A stretch of DNA of 64,000 nucleotides from Xanthomonas melonis (GTDB lineage Bacteria > Pseudomonadota > Gammaproteobacteria > Xanthomonadales > Xanthomonadaceae): contig NZ_JAJGQH010000005.1 of the NCBI RefSeq assembly GCF_020783655.1, positions 62,001 to 126,000 of the forward strand, read 5' to 3'. Positions 8,546-16,447 of this stretch are shown in pieces. The position numbers were made by a program, and so were the translations under genes. Every line of letters starts with the position of its first letter. Within the stretch, counting starts at the first letter, position 1. A model generated the notes under the pieces. That model did no database searches and was not told the DNA's origin. It saw only the letters and a program-made list of their open reading frames with translations.

Positions 8546-8688
8546 GGCAACGCCCTCCTGGAACAACCCAAGAACCGCCACCAACGGCGACGGGATGTCG
8601 GGAGGTTCGAAACCGCTAGTAGCCGGCGGGCATATTTCCCTTGCGGGTGTTCTATTAGCCGCCCTCCCGACGCAGGCATTGCATCGGC

Positions 8689-8775
8689 TTGTGCCTGCAG
8701 GATGCAGGCACAAAAAACCCACCGGTTTGACGGAGGTGGGTACCGCTACTAGAGGAGTTTCGACGCTCCTTGGGC
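8689..8775 (-). promoter_or_regulatory. Structured 5' leader with terminator-like hairpins before the SymE-like operon
   Basis: On the minus strand, in transcription order, three hairpins can be drawn: GGAG/CTCC near 8775-8752, then CCCACC/GGTGGG (8740-8718) followed directly by six T (8717-8712), then an 8-bp perfect stem gtgcctgc/gcaggcac (8711-8691). The second is a textbook intrinsic terminator, yet it lies upstream of the coding genes, so it would act as an attenuator or as the end of a short RNA. No riboswitch class was recognised. Confidence 0.5.
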
Positions 8776-8919
8776 TTAGATTGCAAGTACGCGGTCTGGC
8801 GTGTCAATACACGCTGGCGGGCCTCGCGCGGCTGTGTGCGCCGCTGGCGCAGTTCCATACGGGCCACGCAAGCCGAGCGCCGTCGCCTGATAAGTGCACC
8901 TGACCCCATCACGGCAGGC

Positions 8920-9082
8920 AAGACGATCCTGGTTGCCTGATCTAACGACAACGGCCGCGTACTGCGGCCGTTGTCGTTTCACTACCAGCATCGCTGCCGA
9001 TCTACGCCGCTACGCGCGCAGGCTGGGCGCGATGCTTTGGCGACGGCCCGGCTGCCGTGGAACTGAACCTGGAACCGTTATT
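8920..9082 (+). repeat. 163-bp intergenic element, copy B
   Basis: Second direct copy of the element at 5474-5636, same length, same hairpin, ending again at ggaaccgttatt. It separates the effector/SymE cassette from the AT-richer helicase operon. No gene overlaps it convincingly. Confidence 0.85.
8946..8976 (+). terminator. Terminator-like hairpin in repeat copy B
   Basis: Identical 13-bp stem and 5-base loop to that at 5501-5531, followed by gtttcac. No plus-strand gene lies immediately upstream, so here it is more likely a carried-over part of the element than a working terminator. Confidence 0.5.
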
Positions 9083-9376
9083 CGTCCAGCAAGGAGTGGC
9101 TGCCCGATGCACAGCGAACCTAGGTCCCCACCTTTTTGGATGTTCTAGGCCATGACCTTGAATTTCTTCGTCATGACGAAAAACGAGGAGGAGTGTGGGC
9201 TAGCGCAGGATAGGCTGACGCCGGCGAATTGTATTACGCTACGTCTGCACAACAGATCTACTACCCCCTTCCTGGAGACGCCTATGCCGCGTAATGCCGA
9301 GATTGGGCAACCAGAGGTCATCATGATGTGCCAATGCTCGCTCTCCCTCCAGCAATGATCAGGATTGAATTAGAGA
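9083..9376. other. Non-coding gap before the helicase operon, with a 14-bp palindrome
   Basis: No convincing gene. A perfect palindrome TTCGTCATGACGAA lies at 9167-9180, about 200 bases before the first gene of the helicase operon, and may be an operator. Base composition becomes visibly AT-richer towards 9360. Confidence 0.4.
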
Positions 9377-10144
9377 ATGAACACCAAGATCAATGGATGG
9401 ATTCTTGATGAATTTGTCGCCCCTGATGCTCATTTAAAGCAAGGCGACTTAATAAAATTTGACAAGGAAAAAAGTCCACTTAAAAGAGCTGGCATCGTGG
9501 TTACCGCGGACTGCGATCTGGAGAAAAAGAAACACGCCAAACTGGTAACGCTGGTTTCCGTAATTCCTGTTCAGATCATTATGGAGCACTATCTTTTACT
9601 TGAGGATTGCGAGAAAAAGAAGCAGCAGATCGAGAACTATGCATATAAATCTTTTGATATCGATCTCGGCCAAGATTCAGAACTAAAGAAGACGCTCCTT
9701 ATGAGAGCGCTAGAAAGCCCGCCTGCTGATTGTGACAGCGCATCTATCGTTGCGGCTCGAATAACTCTTGATCAAATCGATTCAATTGCTGTTCAGCAAT
9801 ACAGAGCATTAATGAATGTCATTCAAGCCGGCGTCAAGAAAGCGAGCGCATTAGAGCAACAAGTAAGTAGTAGGGGTGATCTTTTGCTGCTGCCTGACCC
9901 TTCTGAGCTTGGAGTGACGGGCAACATTGCGTGGGTGAGGCATATCTGGCAGGTACCATTAACAGCAATTGCACTGCGAACCTCTGAGGTTTCCTCGAGG
10001 CAAGGTGAAAGAATAGCTCGCTTAGATTCGCCCTATAGATATCGACTAACACAATTAATGGCGCAAGTTTTTTCTGATATCGGACTACCTGATATTCAGC
10101 ATCCAATTGAGCAAAGCATCCAGGCGGCCTACGATCATGTCTGA
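9377..10144 (+). CDS. Unknown protein, first gene of a two-gene helicase operon
   Basis: 255 residues; I do not recognise a characterised family. Two blocks stand out: GIVVTADCDLEKKKH (39-53), a pattern like the 'v.tq.CD' segments in uncharacterised proteins next to defence genes, and RIARLDSPYRYRLTQLMAQ (212-230) followed by GLP. No signal peptide or membrane segment is seen. Codon use and base composition are much AT-richer than in the flagellar genes, a sign of horizontal transfer. Its last 8 bases overlap the start of the helicase gene, so the two are coupled. A role as partner or sensor for the helicase is inference. Confidence 0.75.
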   Translation: MNTKINGWILDEFVAPDAHLKQGDLIKFDKEKSPLKRAGIVVTADCDLEKKKHAKLVTLVSVIPVQIIMEHYLLLEDCEKKKQQIENYAYKSFDIDLGQDSELKKTLLMRALESPPADCDSASIVAARITLDQIDSIAVQQYRALMNVIQAGVKKASALEQQVSSRGDLLLLPDPSELGVTGNIAWVRHIWQVPLTAIALRTSEVSSRQGERIARLDSPYRYRLTQLMAQVFSDIGLPDIQHPIEQSIQAAYDHV

Positions 10145-12260
10145 ATATATATTTATCACCGAGGCAGCTCTTGATTTCTGCCTGACCAACAGTTCGTTTA
10201 ATCAAGATTTTCTTCCGCATACGGGGAATGACATTCGCACAGAATCTCTTTCCTCGGATATAGTGGGATATTTTGCTGCCAACGAACCGGATAGCCCTTA
10301 TTTTTCGCTTATAAGGACCGAATGTCTTAGTGAAATAAAGAAGATTTCCGACCAACCGGAGGACGCTTACAGGAGAATAGCGAGGGTTATAAAAGGACTA
10401 AAGTCCCCGCCTGTTCATTTGCCTCGTCAGTGGTCCGAATATCACCATCGGAATCTCCTCGCATTCTTTGCTTTGCCTAAAGGGGCTTCAACTAGACGAT
10501 GGGTCGCTGACCTGAACGGTTCTTTAAAGGGAGTTCGCTTTGATGTCTTGGCTGCCGCAAGTGCCGAAGTTGACCTCATCAAACATAGCCCGAGGCCATG
10601 GCCAGATTCGATCCAGAATGCCATCGCATCACTTGCGACACATAGGTTTCAATTTTCCCAAGCCGATGCAGCGTCAACACTCACGGCGGAAGTTGATTTA
10701 AAAGCAATTGGGAGTGCTTCCGTTGCGAATAATCGAACTTATGAGGATTGGGAGCCTCACCTCACCGAGTCGCAAAGGGATGTATTGAAGCACCCAATTG
10801 ACTCATCCATTCGCATCATCGGTCCTGCAGGCTCAGGAAAGACTCTTGCGCTTTGCATGAGGGCCATCCAGATATCCAAAGATCCTGACGTTGAAGCAAA
10901 AGGCAAGAGGATACTTATTGCGACTCATAGTTGGGCAATGGCAGAAAGAATTGATGGTGTGCTTAGCGTGTTAAATGGAGGGGCTCCGGCTGCTGGCATC
11001 ACGACTTTCCCTCTCCTATCTTTGCTGGAGTTACATGCGGGGCATATCGGCCAGCAGCGTACCGATGTTATTGGGGATGATTCGAGTGATGGACGGTCAA
11101 AGTCGCTTGAGATTATCAAGGGCATCCTTGCGTCGTCTGACAAGAAAAGCCGCGCTGGAATATCAGAGTGGATCGCCAGCGGATTGCAAGCGGCGGATGA
11201 GAGTCGATCCCGCTTGGAATTGGTTATAAATTTGTATGATGAAATTGCAGGCATCTTAACTGCATCGGGAGTATCTCCAGACGACCCTGATTCAATTAGG
11301 CAGTACATAAATGGCGAGCGAGAGGATTGGATGCCTCCATTTTCTACGGTAGTAGATAGAGGTTTTGTTGTCGCCATTTACAGGGAATTCATACAAAATC
11401 TCATTGATCGTTCTTCAATCACGACCGACCAGTTTGTTTTGGACTCAATTCGAGTTCTGGAGACTTTTACTTGGCGAATGAGGAAGGAAACCGACGGCTA
11501 TGACTACATCATAGTTGATGAATTGCAGCTATTTGATCCGCAAGAACGTTCGGCTCTAGAGCTCCTTGGAAGATCGAAAAAGGGGGTTCCTTTCATTACG
11601 GCTGAAGACCCCTCGCAAGGTATTTTTGCTGCCCTGAATGCGCGCCCTGGGATTTATCAAAATGAACTAGTTTATTTGGATACTGTTCATCGCTTTAACA
11701 GGGAAATTTTTGAACTTATTAGCTATATATACCAAAAATTCCCGCTCAACACTCTTCCTCTTAAAATTGACGCTTCAAAGAGCGCGCAGAAGCAGCTTCC
11801 TTGCCTATACACTGCGGATAATGATGCAAATGCCGTTAAACTTGCTGCAGACTTGGCTGAAAATATAAATAATTCTGCGACGCCATCCGACCGTATTTGT
11901 ATCGCCACACTGGGCGACGTAGATATCGAGTTGGCCGACGCTTTGAATGCACGAAGGCTGTTAGTTACTCGTCTCGCAAGCTTTGATGATGTTGAACAAC
12001 TTGCCTACAGTAAACGATCTATCATCGTCGCCCCCTGGCAGTTTATCGGTGGCACTCAGTTTAGCCATGTAATTGTAGTGGCGGCGGCAATAGCAGCGCC
12101 GCAGTCCCAGTTTGGAAAACTTAGAGAGCTTATATCAGTCTATCTTTCATGTAGTCGAGCAGCTCACTCACTCAATATCGTGACCAGTGGTTACGTTCCA
12201 GCAGTCATTTGGGAGGCTAAAGATCACGGATTAATTACGCATATACCTAGTCACTCCTAA
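10137..12260 (+). CDS. UvrD/Rep-like superfamily 1 helicase, candidate defence protein
   Basis: 707 residues. The N-terminal 200 residues are unassigned. The helicase core follows: Walker A GPAGSGKT (229-236), motif Ia RILIATHSWAMAERI, Walker B DELQ (461-464), motif III-like TAEDPSQGIF, motif IV-like LDTVHRFNREIF, and a motif VI-like YLSCSRAAHSLNIV near the end. The Walker B variant DELQ and the compact second domain fit the UvrD-like subgroup often found in phage-defence operons (as in GajB), but the partner here is not an OLD-family nuclease. ATG 10137 overlaps the upstream stop by 8 bases. AT-rich composition supports acquisition. No nuclease motif was recognised in either protein. Motor identity is firm; a defence role is inferred from context. 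Confidence 0.8.
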   Translation: MSEYIFITEAALDFCLTNSSFNQDFLPHTGNDIRTESLSSDIVGYFAANEPDSPYFSLIRTECLSEIKKISDQPEDAYRRIARVIKGLKSPPVHLPRQWSEYHHRNLLAFFALPKGASTRRWVADLNGSLKGVRFDVLAAASAEVDLIKHSPRPWPDSIQNAIASLATHRFQFSQADAASTLTAEVDLKAIGSASVANNRTYEDWEPHLTESQRDVLKHPIDSSIRIIGPAGSGKTLALCMRAIQISKDPDVEAKGKRILIATHSWAMAERIDGVLSVLNGGAPAAGITTFPLLSLLELHAGHIGQQRTDVIGDDSSDGRSKSLEIIKGILASSDKKSRAGISEWIASGLQAADESRSRLELVINLYDEIAGILTASGVSPDDPDSIRQYINGEREDWMPPFSTVVDRGFVVAIYREFIQNLIDRSSITTDQFVLDSIRVLETFTWRMRKETDGYDYIIVDELQLFDPQERSALELLGRSKKGVPFITAEDPSQGIFAALNARPGIYQNELVYLDTVHRFNREIFELISYIYQKFPLNTLPLKIDASKSAQKQLPCLYTADNDANAVKLAADLAENINNSATPSDRICIATLGDVDIELADALNARRLLVTRLASFDDVEQLAYSKRSIIVAPWQFIGGTQFSHVIVVAAAIAAPQSQFGKLRELISVYLSCSRAAHSLNIVTSGYVPAVIWEAKDHGLITHIPSHS

Positions 12261-12299
12261 GCATCATCAGGATCTGCTTAACCGTTTAATTTAGTGTGG

Positions 12300-12395
12300 T
12301 CGAAATAACGGTTCCAAATAACGGTTCAAATAACGGTTCCAGGTTCACTTCCACCGCAGCCCGGCCGTCACCGAACCATCGCGCCCATACCGTCC
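12300..12395 (-). repeat. Partial inverted copy (C) of the intergenic element, with a triplicated end
   Basis: Read on the minus strand, this carries atgggcgcgatggtt ... ggtggaagtgaacctgg aaccgttattt, matching the last ~70 bases of copies A and B but more diverged. The terminal aaataacggttc unit is present three times in a row (about 12303-12340). It closes the helicase operon on the right, opposite to copy B on the left. Confidence 0.75.
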
Positions 12396-12419
12396 GCCAC
12401 GCGGCAGGCATGGGCGCGA
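12379..12419 (-). terminator. Hairpin downstream of the TonB-dependent receptor gene
   Basis: Arms tcgcgcccat (12379-12388) and atgggcgcga (12410-12419) form a 10-bp stem; the loop also has pairing potential. It is just downstream of the receptor stop on the minus strand. No T-run follows, so intrinsic termination is only possible. Confidence 0.45.
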
Positions 12420-12429
12420 CACGTTGGCG

Positions 12430-15400
12430 CTAGAACTTGTAGGTCAGCCCCAGGTACGCCAGCCGGCCTGCGTATCCGCCGCTATAGAAGCGGGCGCGGG
12501 TGTCCTCGCCCAGGTGCGAGCGGGATTCCTGCTTGGTCAGGTTCAGCACCGAGGCGGTGAGGCTGAGCGCTGGGGTGATGTTGTATGCCGCGTTTACATC
12601 GATCTGGTAGTACGGCTCTTCAAAGACGTTCAGGCCATTGACCAGGCCTTGTACCAGCTCGCCGCGACGGTTGTACGAGGCGCGCAGCAGCAGGCTGTCG
12701 ATCTCGTAGAACACGGTGAGGTTGGTCTGGTTCCTGGCGCTGCCCGGCATGGAGGTCTTGCCGGCCTCGGTGCCGTCTTCCAGCCGCACCGCCGCCTTGC
12801 TGGCATCGTTATAGGTGTAGTTGAACTGCACGCCGAGGCCGAACGGCAGCGTGTGCTGCGCGTAGAGCTCCACACCCTGCGAGACCGCGTCCTGGCCGCC
12901 GGCCTGGGTGCTGTAGTTCTGCACGGTGACCGCTTGCCCGTCGACCATCATGTTGACGTCGCTGATCACGTCGACCGCGAAGTTCTCCACGTTCTTGCGG
13001 AACAGTCCCACACCCGCCACCGAGCCCGGCTGGAAATACCATTCCAGCCCCAGGTCGAACTGGTTGGCCTTGTACGGCTCCAGGTTCTTGTTGCTGCCCG
13101 AGCCGTACCAGCCCTGCTCGCTGGCACCGCCGGTCAGGCGCCGGTCGGCCACATACTCGGGGCTGTAGAACTCTAGGCTGCCGGGCGCTGCGATGTCGTT
13201 GTAGCTGGGCCGCGCGATCACCTTCGACGCCGCCGCGCGCAGCAGCAGGTTCTCGGTCAGGTCGTAGGCCAGGTTGAAACTCGGCAGCACGTCGGTGTAG
13301 TTGCGGTCCAGCCCGCTGACCACGAACGACTCGGTGCGTTGCACGCTGTCGGCCAAGCGCCAGTAGCCTTCGGTCCCGCAATAGGTGTCGGCCGGCGCGC
13401 CGCCGGGCGTGGCGGCGCCCTGCTGGCAGGCCAGCGGATTGCCGTCGGCGCCGTCGAAGAAATAGTCGTTGTAGGCAGTCACCTTGTCGGTGGAAGCGGC
13501 ACGCTGGCCGGTGCGTGCCACCCGCACGCCGACGTTGCCGCGCAGCCGCTCGGTGTGGAAGTTGAGTTGCAGGTAGCTGGAGTAGATCTCCTCGTCGACG
13601 TTGTAGACGAAGTTGTCTTCGTTGCGGGTCTGCATCGCGCCGTAGGTCTGGTTCAAGTAGCCGATGTAGCCCGGGAAGTTGATCGCCGGGAACGCGCTGG
13701 CGTTGACGCCACCGGCCAGGTTGTCCTGCGCGAACAGCAGGCCTGGCGAGAACTGGGTGGCGATGGCATTGCAGCGCCCGTTCCAGTAGCGGTTGTCGTA
13801 GTCGCCCGGGTCGGTGCCCGGGCACACCCAGTAGTTGTTGCCGGTACTGCGGTGGATGCCGCCGTCGCGACGCTTGAGGCCGAACTGCAGCGAGTCGAAG
13901 ACCTCGCCATCGAAATGCCAGGTGGTATCGATCTGCGCATACTGCTGCTGATTGGTGTTGCGGGTCCAGGACGAGCCGGTCGAGCCCAGATCGACCTGCA
14001 GGATGCCGTCGCGCAGGTTCTGCATCAGCTCCGGCGAGAAGGTCATGGACGGTGTGCCAGTCAGGTCCCAGGCGCTGGCGAAGTTGCCATTGGTCCAGCT
14101 GCCGTCGGCATTCTGCAGCCGCGGCTTGATCGGCAGGGAGAACTGCAGCTCCGGCCCGCCCTTGGCCCAGGTGCGACCGGCCTTGAACGCCACGTCCACC
14201 TGCTCGCCACGCCATTCGCCGCCCAGGTCCACCGTCTGCGACTGCGATTTCTCGATGTTGTAGCTGCCGGTGATCTGCGGCGTCGGCACCGTGCAGTCAT
14301 CCGAGCCCCAGCCGCCCGGCGGCAGGCCGGCCGCGGCGGCCTGCGCCTCGCTGCAATAGTAGGTCTTGCCCGGGCGCAGGCTGTAGGCGGCGCCAGTGAC
14401 GATGGTGCCGCTGGGATCGAACTGCAGCCGGTCCAGCAGGCGGCCGCCGCGCCAGTTACCGTCGCCGAAATAGCGCGCGATGTTCCACTCGGGAATCTTG
14501 ATGGTATTGGTCTGCGAGTCCTGCGACAGGTCGAAGCGGAAGTAGTTCGCGGTCAGGGTCAGGTCGTCGGTCGGCTTGAACTGGAGGGTCAGCTGGCCGC
14601 CCTTGCGCTCGCGATCCTCCTGCTTGGCGTTCAGGCTGACCGCGGTCGGCATCATGAAACCGGTGTAATAGTTGCTGTCCTGGTCCCAGAAGCCGGTGCC
14701 GCCCCACCAGTTGGCGTTGAAATCCGACCGATTTCCGTTCACGTCGACCGCCGGGCCGCCTTCGTCGCGGCCGTACCACTGCCAGCTCTCGGTACTGGCA
14801 TCGAGCGTGCGAGCGGTGCGCTTTTGCTGCGTGTAGCCAACGAAGACACCGAAGCGGTTGTCCTTGTCGTGCCAGGAGTAGGAGCCCGAGAACTGGCCGT
14901 CGGTCTTCCTGCTGGTATCGGACCAGGTGCCCTCGGCGGAGACGAAGCCGGAATGGGGTTCCAGTTCCAGCGGGCGCCGCGTCTGCAGGATCACCGTGCC
15001 GCCGATGCCGCCTTCGTCGATGCGCGCTTCCGGGGTCTTGTACAGCTCCGCGCTGCCCAGCAGGTTCGAGGGCAGCAGCGTGTAGTTGAACGAGCGCGTC
15101 GGGTCGCCGTTGGACTCGGCGGTGGCGATGTAGTTGCCGTTCAATTGGGTCAGTACCAGCTCCGAGGACAGGCCGCGCACACTGACGTTCTTGCCCTCGC
15201 CGCCGTCGCGGCTGATGACCACGCCGGGCACGCGTTGCAGCGCATCGGCCACGTTCTTGTCGGGGAACTTGCCCACGTCCTCGGCGGTGATCACATCGAC
15301 CACGGCGTTGGCGTTGCGCTTCTGCTCCAGGCTTTTTTCGATCGCGTAGCGGTAGCCGGTCACCGTCACCGCGTCCAGGTCCGTGGCCTGCAACGCGGCC

Positions 15401-15537
15401 TGGCCGGTGGGCGCCGGCGTGCCGTCGGCCTGCTGGGCGGCGGCGGTGGAGGCGGCGCTCGCGAACAAGGCGATGGCGATACCGGCGGACAGCGTGCTGC
15501 GGTGGCGTGCGAATGGCATGCAGTTCATTTCGATCAT
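12430..15537 (-). CDS. TonB-dependent outer-membrane receptor
   Basis: 1035 residues. A cleavable signal peptide (LSAGIAIALFASAASTAAAQQ) is followed by a TonB-box-like DLDAVTVTGYR, the plug domain (NVADALQRVPGVVISRDGG, VSVRGLSSELVLTQLNG) and a long beta-barrel ending in YLGLTYKF, with the terminal Phe typical of outer-membrane proteins. It imports an unknown ligand with energy from TonB-ExbBD. The plug resembles the large Xanthomonas receptor group linked to plant-derived carbohydrates or siderophores, but no neighbouring enzymes or regulators indicate the substrate. ATG 15537 is chosen for the GGGAGAG upstream; a longer frame begins at 15582. It is transcribed opposite to the motility genes and sits between the mobile cassettes and motC. 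Confidence 0.92.
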   Translation of the reverse strand: MIEMNCMPFARHRSTLSAGIAIALFASAASTAAAQQADGTPAPTGQAALQATDLDAVTVTGYRYAIEKSLEQKRNANAVVDVITAEDVGKFPDKNVADALQRVPGVVISRDGGEGKNVSVRGLSSELVLTQLNGNYIATAESNGDPTRSFNYTLLPSNLLGSAELYKTPEARIDEGGIGGTVILQTRRPLELEPHSGFVSAEGTWSDTSRKTDGQFSGSYSWHDKDNRFGVFVGYTQQKRTARTLDASTESWQWYGRDEGGPAVDVNGNRSDFNANWWGGTGFWDQDSNYYTGFMMPTAVSLNAKQEDRERKGGQLTLQFKPTDDLTLTANYFRFDLSQDSQTNTIKIPEWNIARYFGDGNWRGGRLLDRLQFDPSGTIVTGAAYSLRPGKTYYCSEAQAAAAGLPPGGWGSDDCTVPTPQITGSYNIEKSQSQTVDLGGEWRGEQVDVAFKAGRTWAKGGPELQFSLPIKPRLQNADGSWTNGNFASAWDLTGTPSMTFSPELMQNLRDGILQVDLGSTGSSWTRNTNQQQYAQIDTTWHFDGEVFDSLQFGLKRRDGGIHRSTGNNYWVCPGTDPGDYDNRYWNGRCNAIATQFSPGLLFAQDNLAGGVNASAFPAINFPGYIGYLNQTYGAMQTRNEDNFVYNVDEEIYSSYLQLNFHTERLRGNVGVRVARTGQRAASTDKVTAYNDYFFDGADGNPLACQQGAATPGGAPADTYCGTEGYWRLADSVQRTESFVVSGLDRNYTDVLPSFNLAYDLTENLLLRAAASKVIARPSYNDIAAPGSLEFYSPEYVADRRLTGGASEQGWYGSGSNKNLEPYKANQFDLGLEWYFQPGSVAGVGLFRKNVENFAVDVISDVNMMVDGQAVTVQNYSTQAGGQDAVSQGVELYAQHTLPFGLGVQFNYTYNDASKAAVRLEDGTEAGKTSMPGSARNQTNLTVFYEIDSLLLRASYNRRGELVQGLVNGLNVFEEPYYQIDVNAAYNITPALSLTASVLNLTKQESRSHLGEDTRARFYSGGYAGRLAYLGLTYKF

Positions 15538-15681
15538 GCTCTCCCAATGGTGATCGGCTTCGGCGGATTTGCGTCGATCCAACGATCGGACAACAACGCC
15601 GCGCGAAGTGACGCAAAAATATCCGGCGCCGCTGCGGCAACCCGGTTCCTCCGCTTCCCTCCCCCCTTCTGCGCAGATGCA

Positions 15682-15697
15682 ATTAGATCGTTCTAAT
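15682..15697. promoter_or_regulatory. Palindrome upstream of the TonB-dependent receptor gene
   Basis: ATTAGA-TCGT-TCTAAT has 6-bp perfect arms in a short AT-rich patch about 145 bases upstream of the receptor start. It is a plausible operator for a local or global regulator; the protein that binds is unknown. Confidence 0.35.
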
Positions 15698-16023
15698 GCA
15701 GTTGAAAACTAATTATCACAGCCCCTGCGGCAGCGCATTCTGCTGCGCAACAGGCCCGCGGCGTGGTGAGACATCACGATGACCGGCCGGGCTCGCTACG
15801 CCTGCACGCGGCACGGCACAGCCTGCCGCGACGCCGGCTAACGCGGCTCGCTCGCGGCCAGCACAACACCCTCGCTCGCATCCGCGCGCAAGCGGTCTGC
15901 CGAAGCGCCCGCACCCTCCCGATCATTTGCAACCGGGCTCAGCCAGAGACAGAGTCGTCATGCGTGTTGGCACTCTCCAGGACATGGCCAACCGCCCACC
16001 GCTAAGCGGCTATCGCCATGGCA

Positions 16024-16332
16024 GGGATGTGCCGCGACGGCGACTCGGGCAGGATGTCCGCCGCGCCGAAGAGCCGATGCCCGGTCGCGCTGGCGCCCTC
16101 ACCGACGCCAACAACCGGCAGTCCGCGTCTGGACGTACCCTCACCCCAACCCCTCTCCCAGCGGGAGAGGGGCTTTAGTGCGCGCCGCACTCAGGACTCC
16201 TCGAAATCACATCAGTAACGTGCCGGGGCAGCAGCGTGGCCGGAGATCGGCGGACAGCGGCACGGGGATGTGCTGCAACGGCGAGTCAGACAGGATGTCT
16301 TTCGAGCCAAGGAACCGGTCCCCGGCTGCGCT
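16024..16332 (+). repeat. Paired imperfect direct repeats of about 68 bp
   Basis: Segment 16024-16091 (gggatgtgccgcgacggcga...) and segment 16264-16332 (gggatgtgctgcaacggcga...) follow the same pattern to their ends (ccggtcgcgct and ccggctgcgct). They differ by substitutions and flank the REP-like hairpin. No coding function is apparent. Confidence 0.6.
16137..16172 (-). repeat. REP-like hairpin element
   Basis: The stem cccctctccc / gggagagggg with a 3-base loop is preceded by accctcaccccaa. The same element in the opposite orientation is at 52911-52945. This pattern is widespread between Xanthomonas genes. Confidence 0.75.
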
Positions 16333-16413
16333 ACCGCTCTCGGCGCAGTCGGCAATTCGAAGACCTGCACCCCAGAACGCCAACTTTCTGGCGCTCTCAA
16401 CCATCTGCCCCTA

Positions 16414-16440
16414 TCAAGTCCGCCGCACTTGGGCCGATAC
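16414..16440 (+). promoter_or_regulatory. FliA (sigma-28) promoter for motC
   Basis: TCAA at 16414-16417, a 15-base spacer, then GCCGATAC at 16433-16440. This matches the FliA consensus TAAA-N15-GCCGATAA at 3 of 4 and 7 of 8 positions. Transcription would begin near 16447, next to the motC ATG. Confidence 0.65.
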
Positions 16441-16447
16441 CGCCTGC

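Larger units (their letters stand above)
15720..16413. other. Long intergenic region upstream of motC with repeats
   Basis: About 900 bases lie between the receptor start and motC with no gene I can support. The region contains a REP-like hairpin (16137-16172) and two imperfect direct copies of a ~68-base segment (16024-16091 and 16264-16332), listed separately. Open frames here have no ribosome-binding sites and are low-complexity. Confidence 0.6.

Noticed and set aside
8655..8951. 98-codon minus-strand frame across the SymE leader
   Set aside because: It overlaps the hairpins and the repeat element, has no convincing ribosome-binding site and no domain; better explained as non-coding leader.
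9152..9358. 68-codon plus-strand frame before the helicase operon
   Set aside because: It spans the palindrome and has no Shine-Dalgarno or recognisable content.
16178..16447. N-terminal extension of motC reading back to 16178
   Set aside because: The extra 90 codons run through repeats and the sigma-28 promoter; the MotA-type sequence begins at the ATG at 16448.
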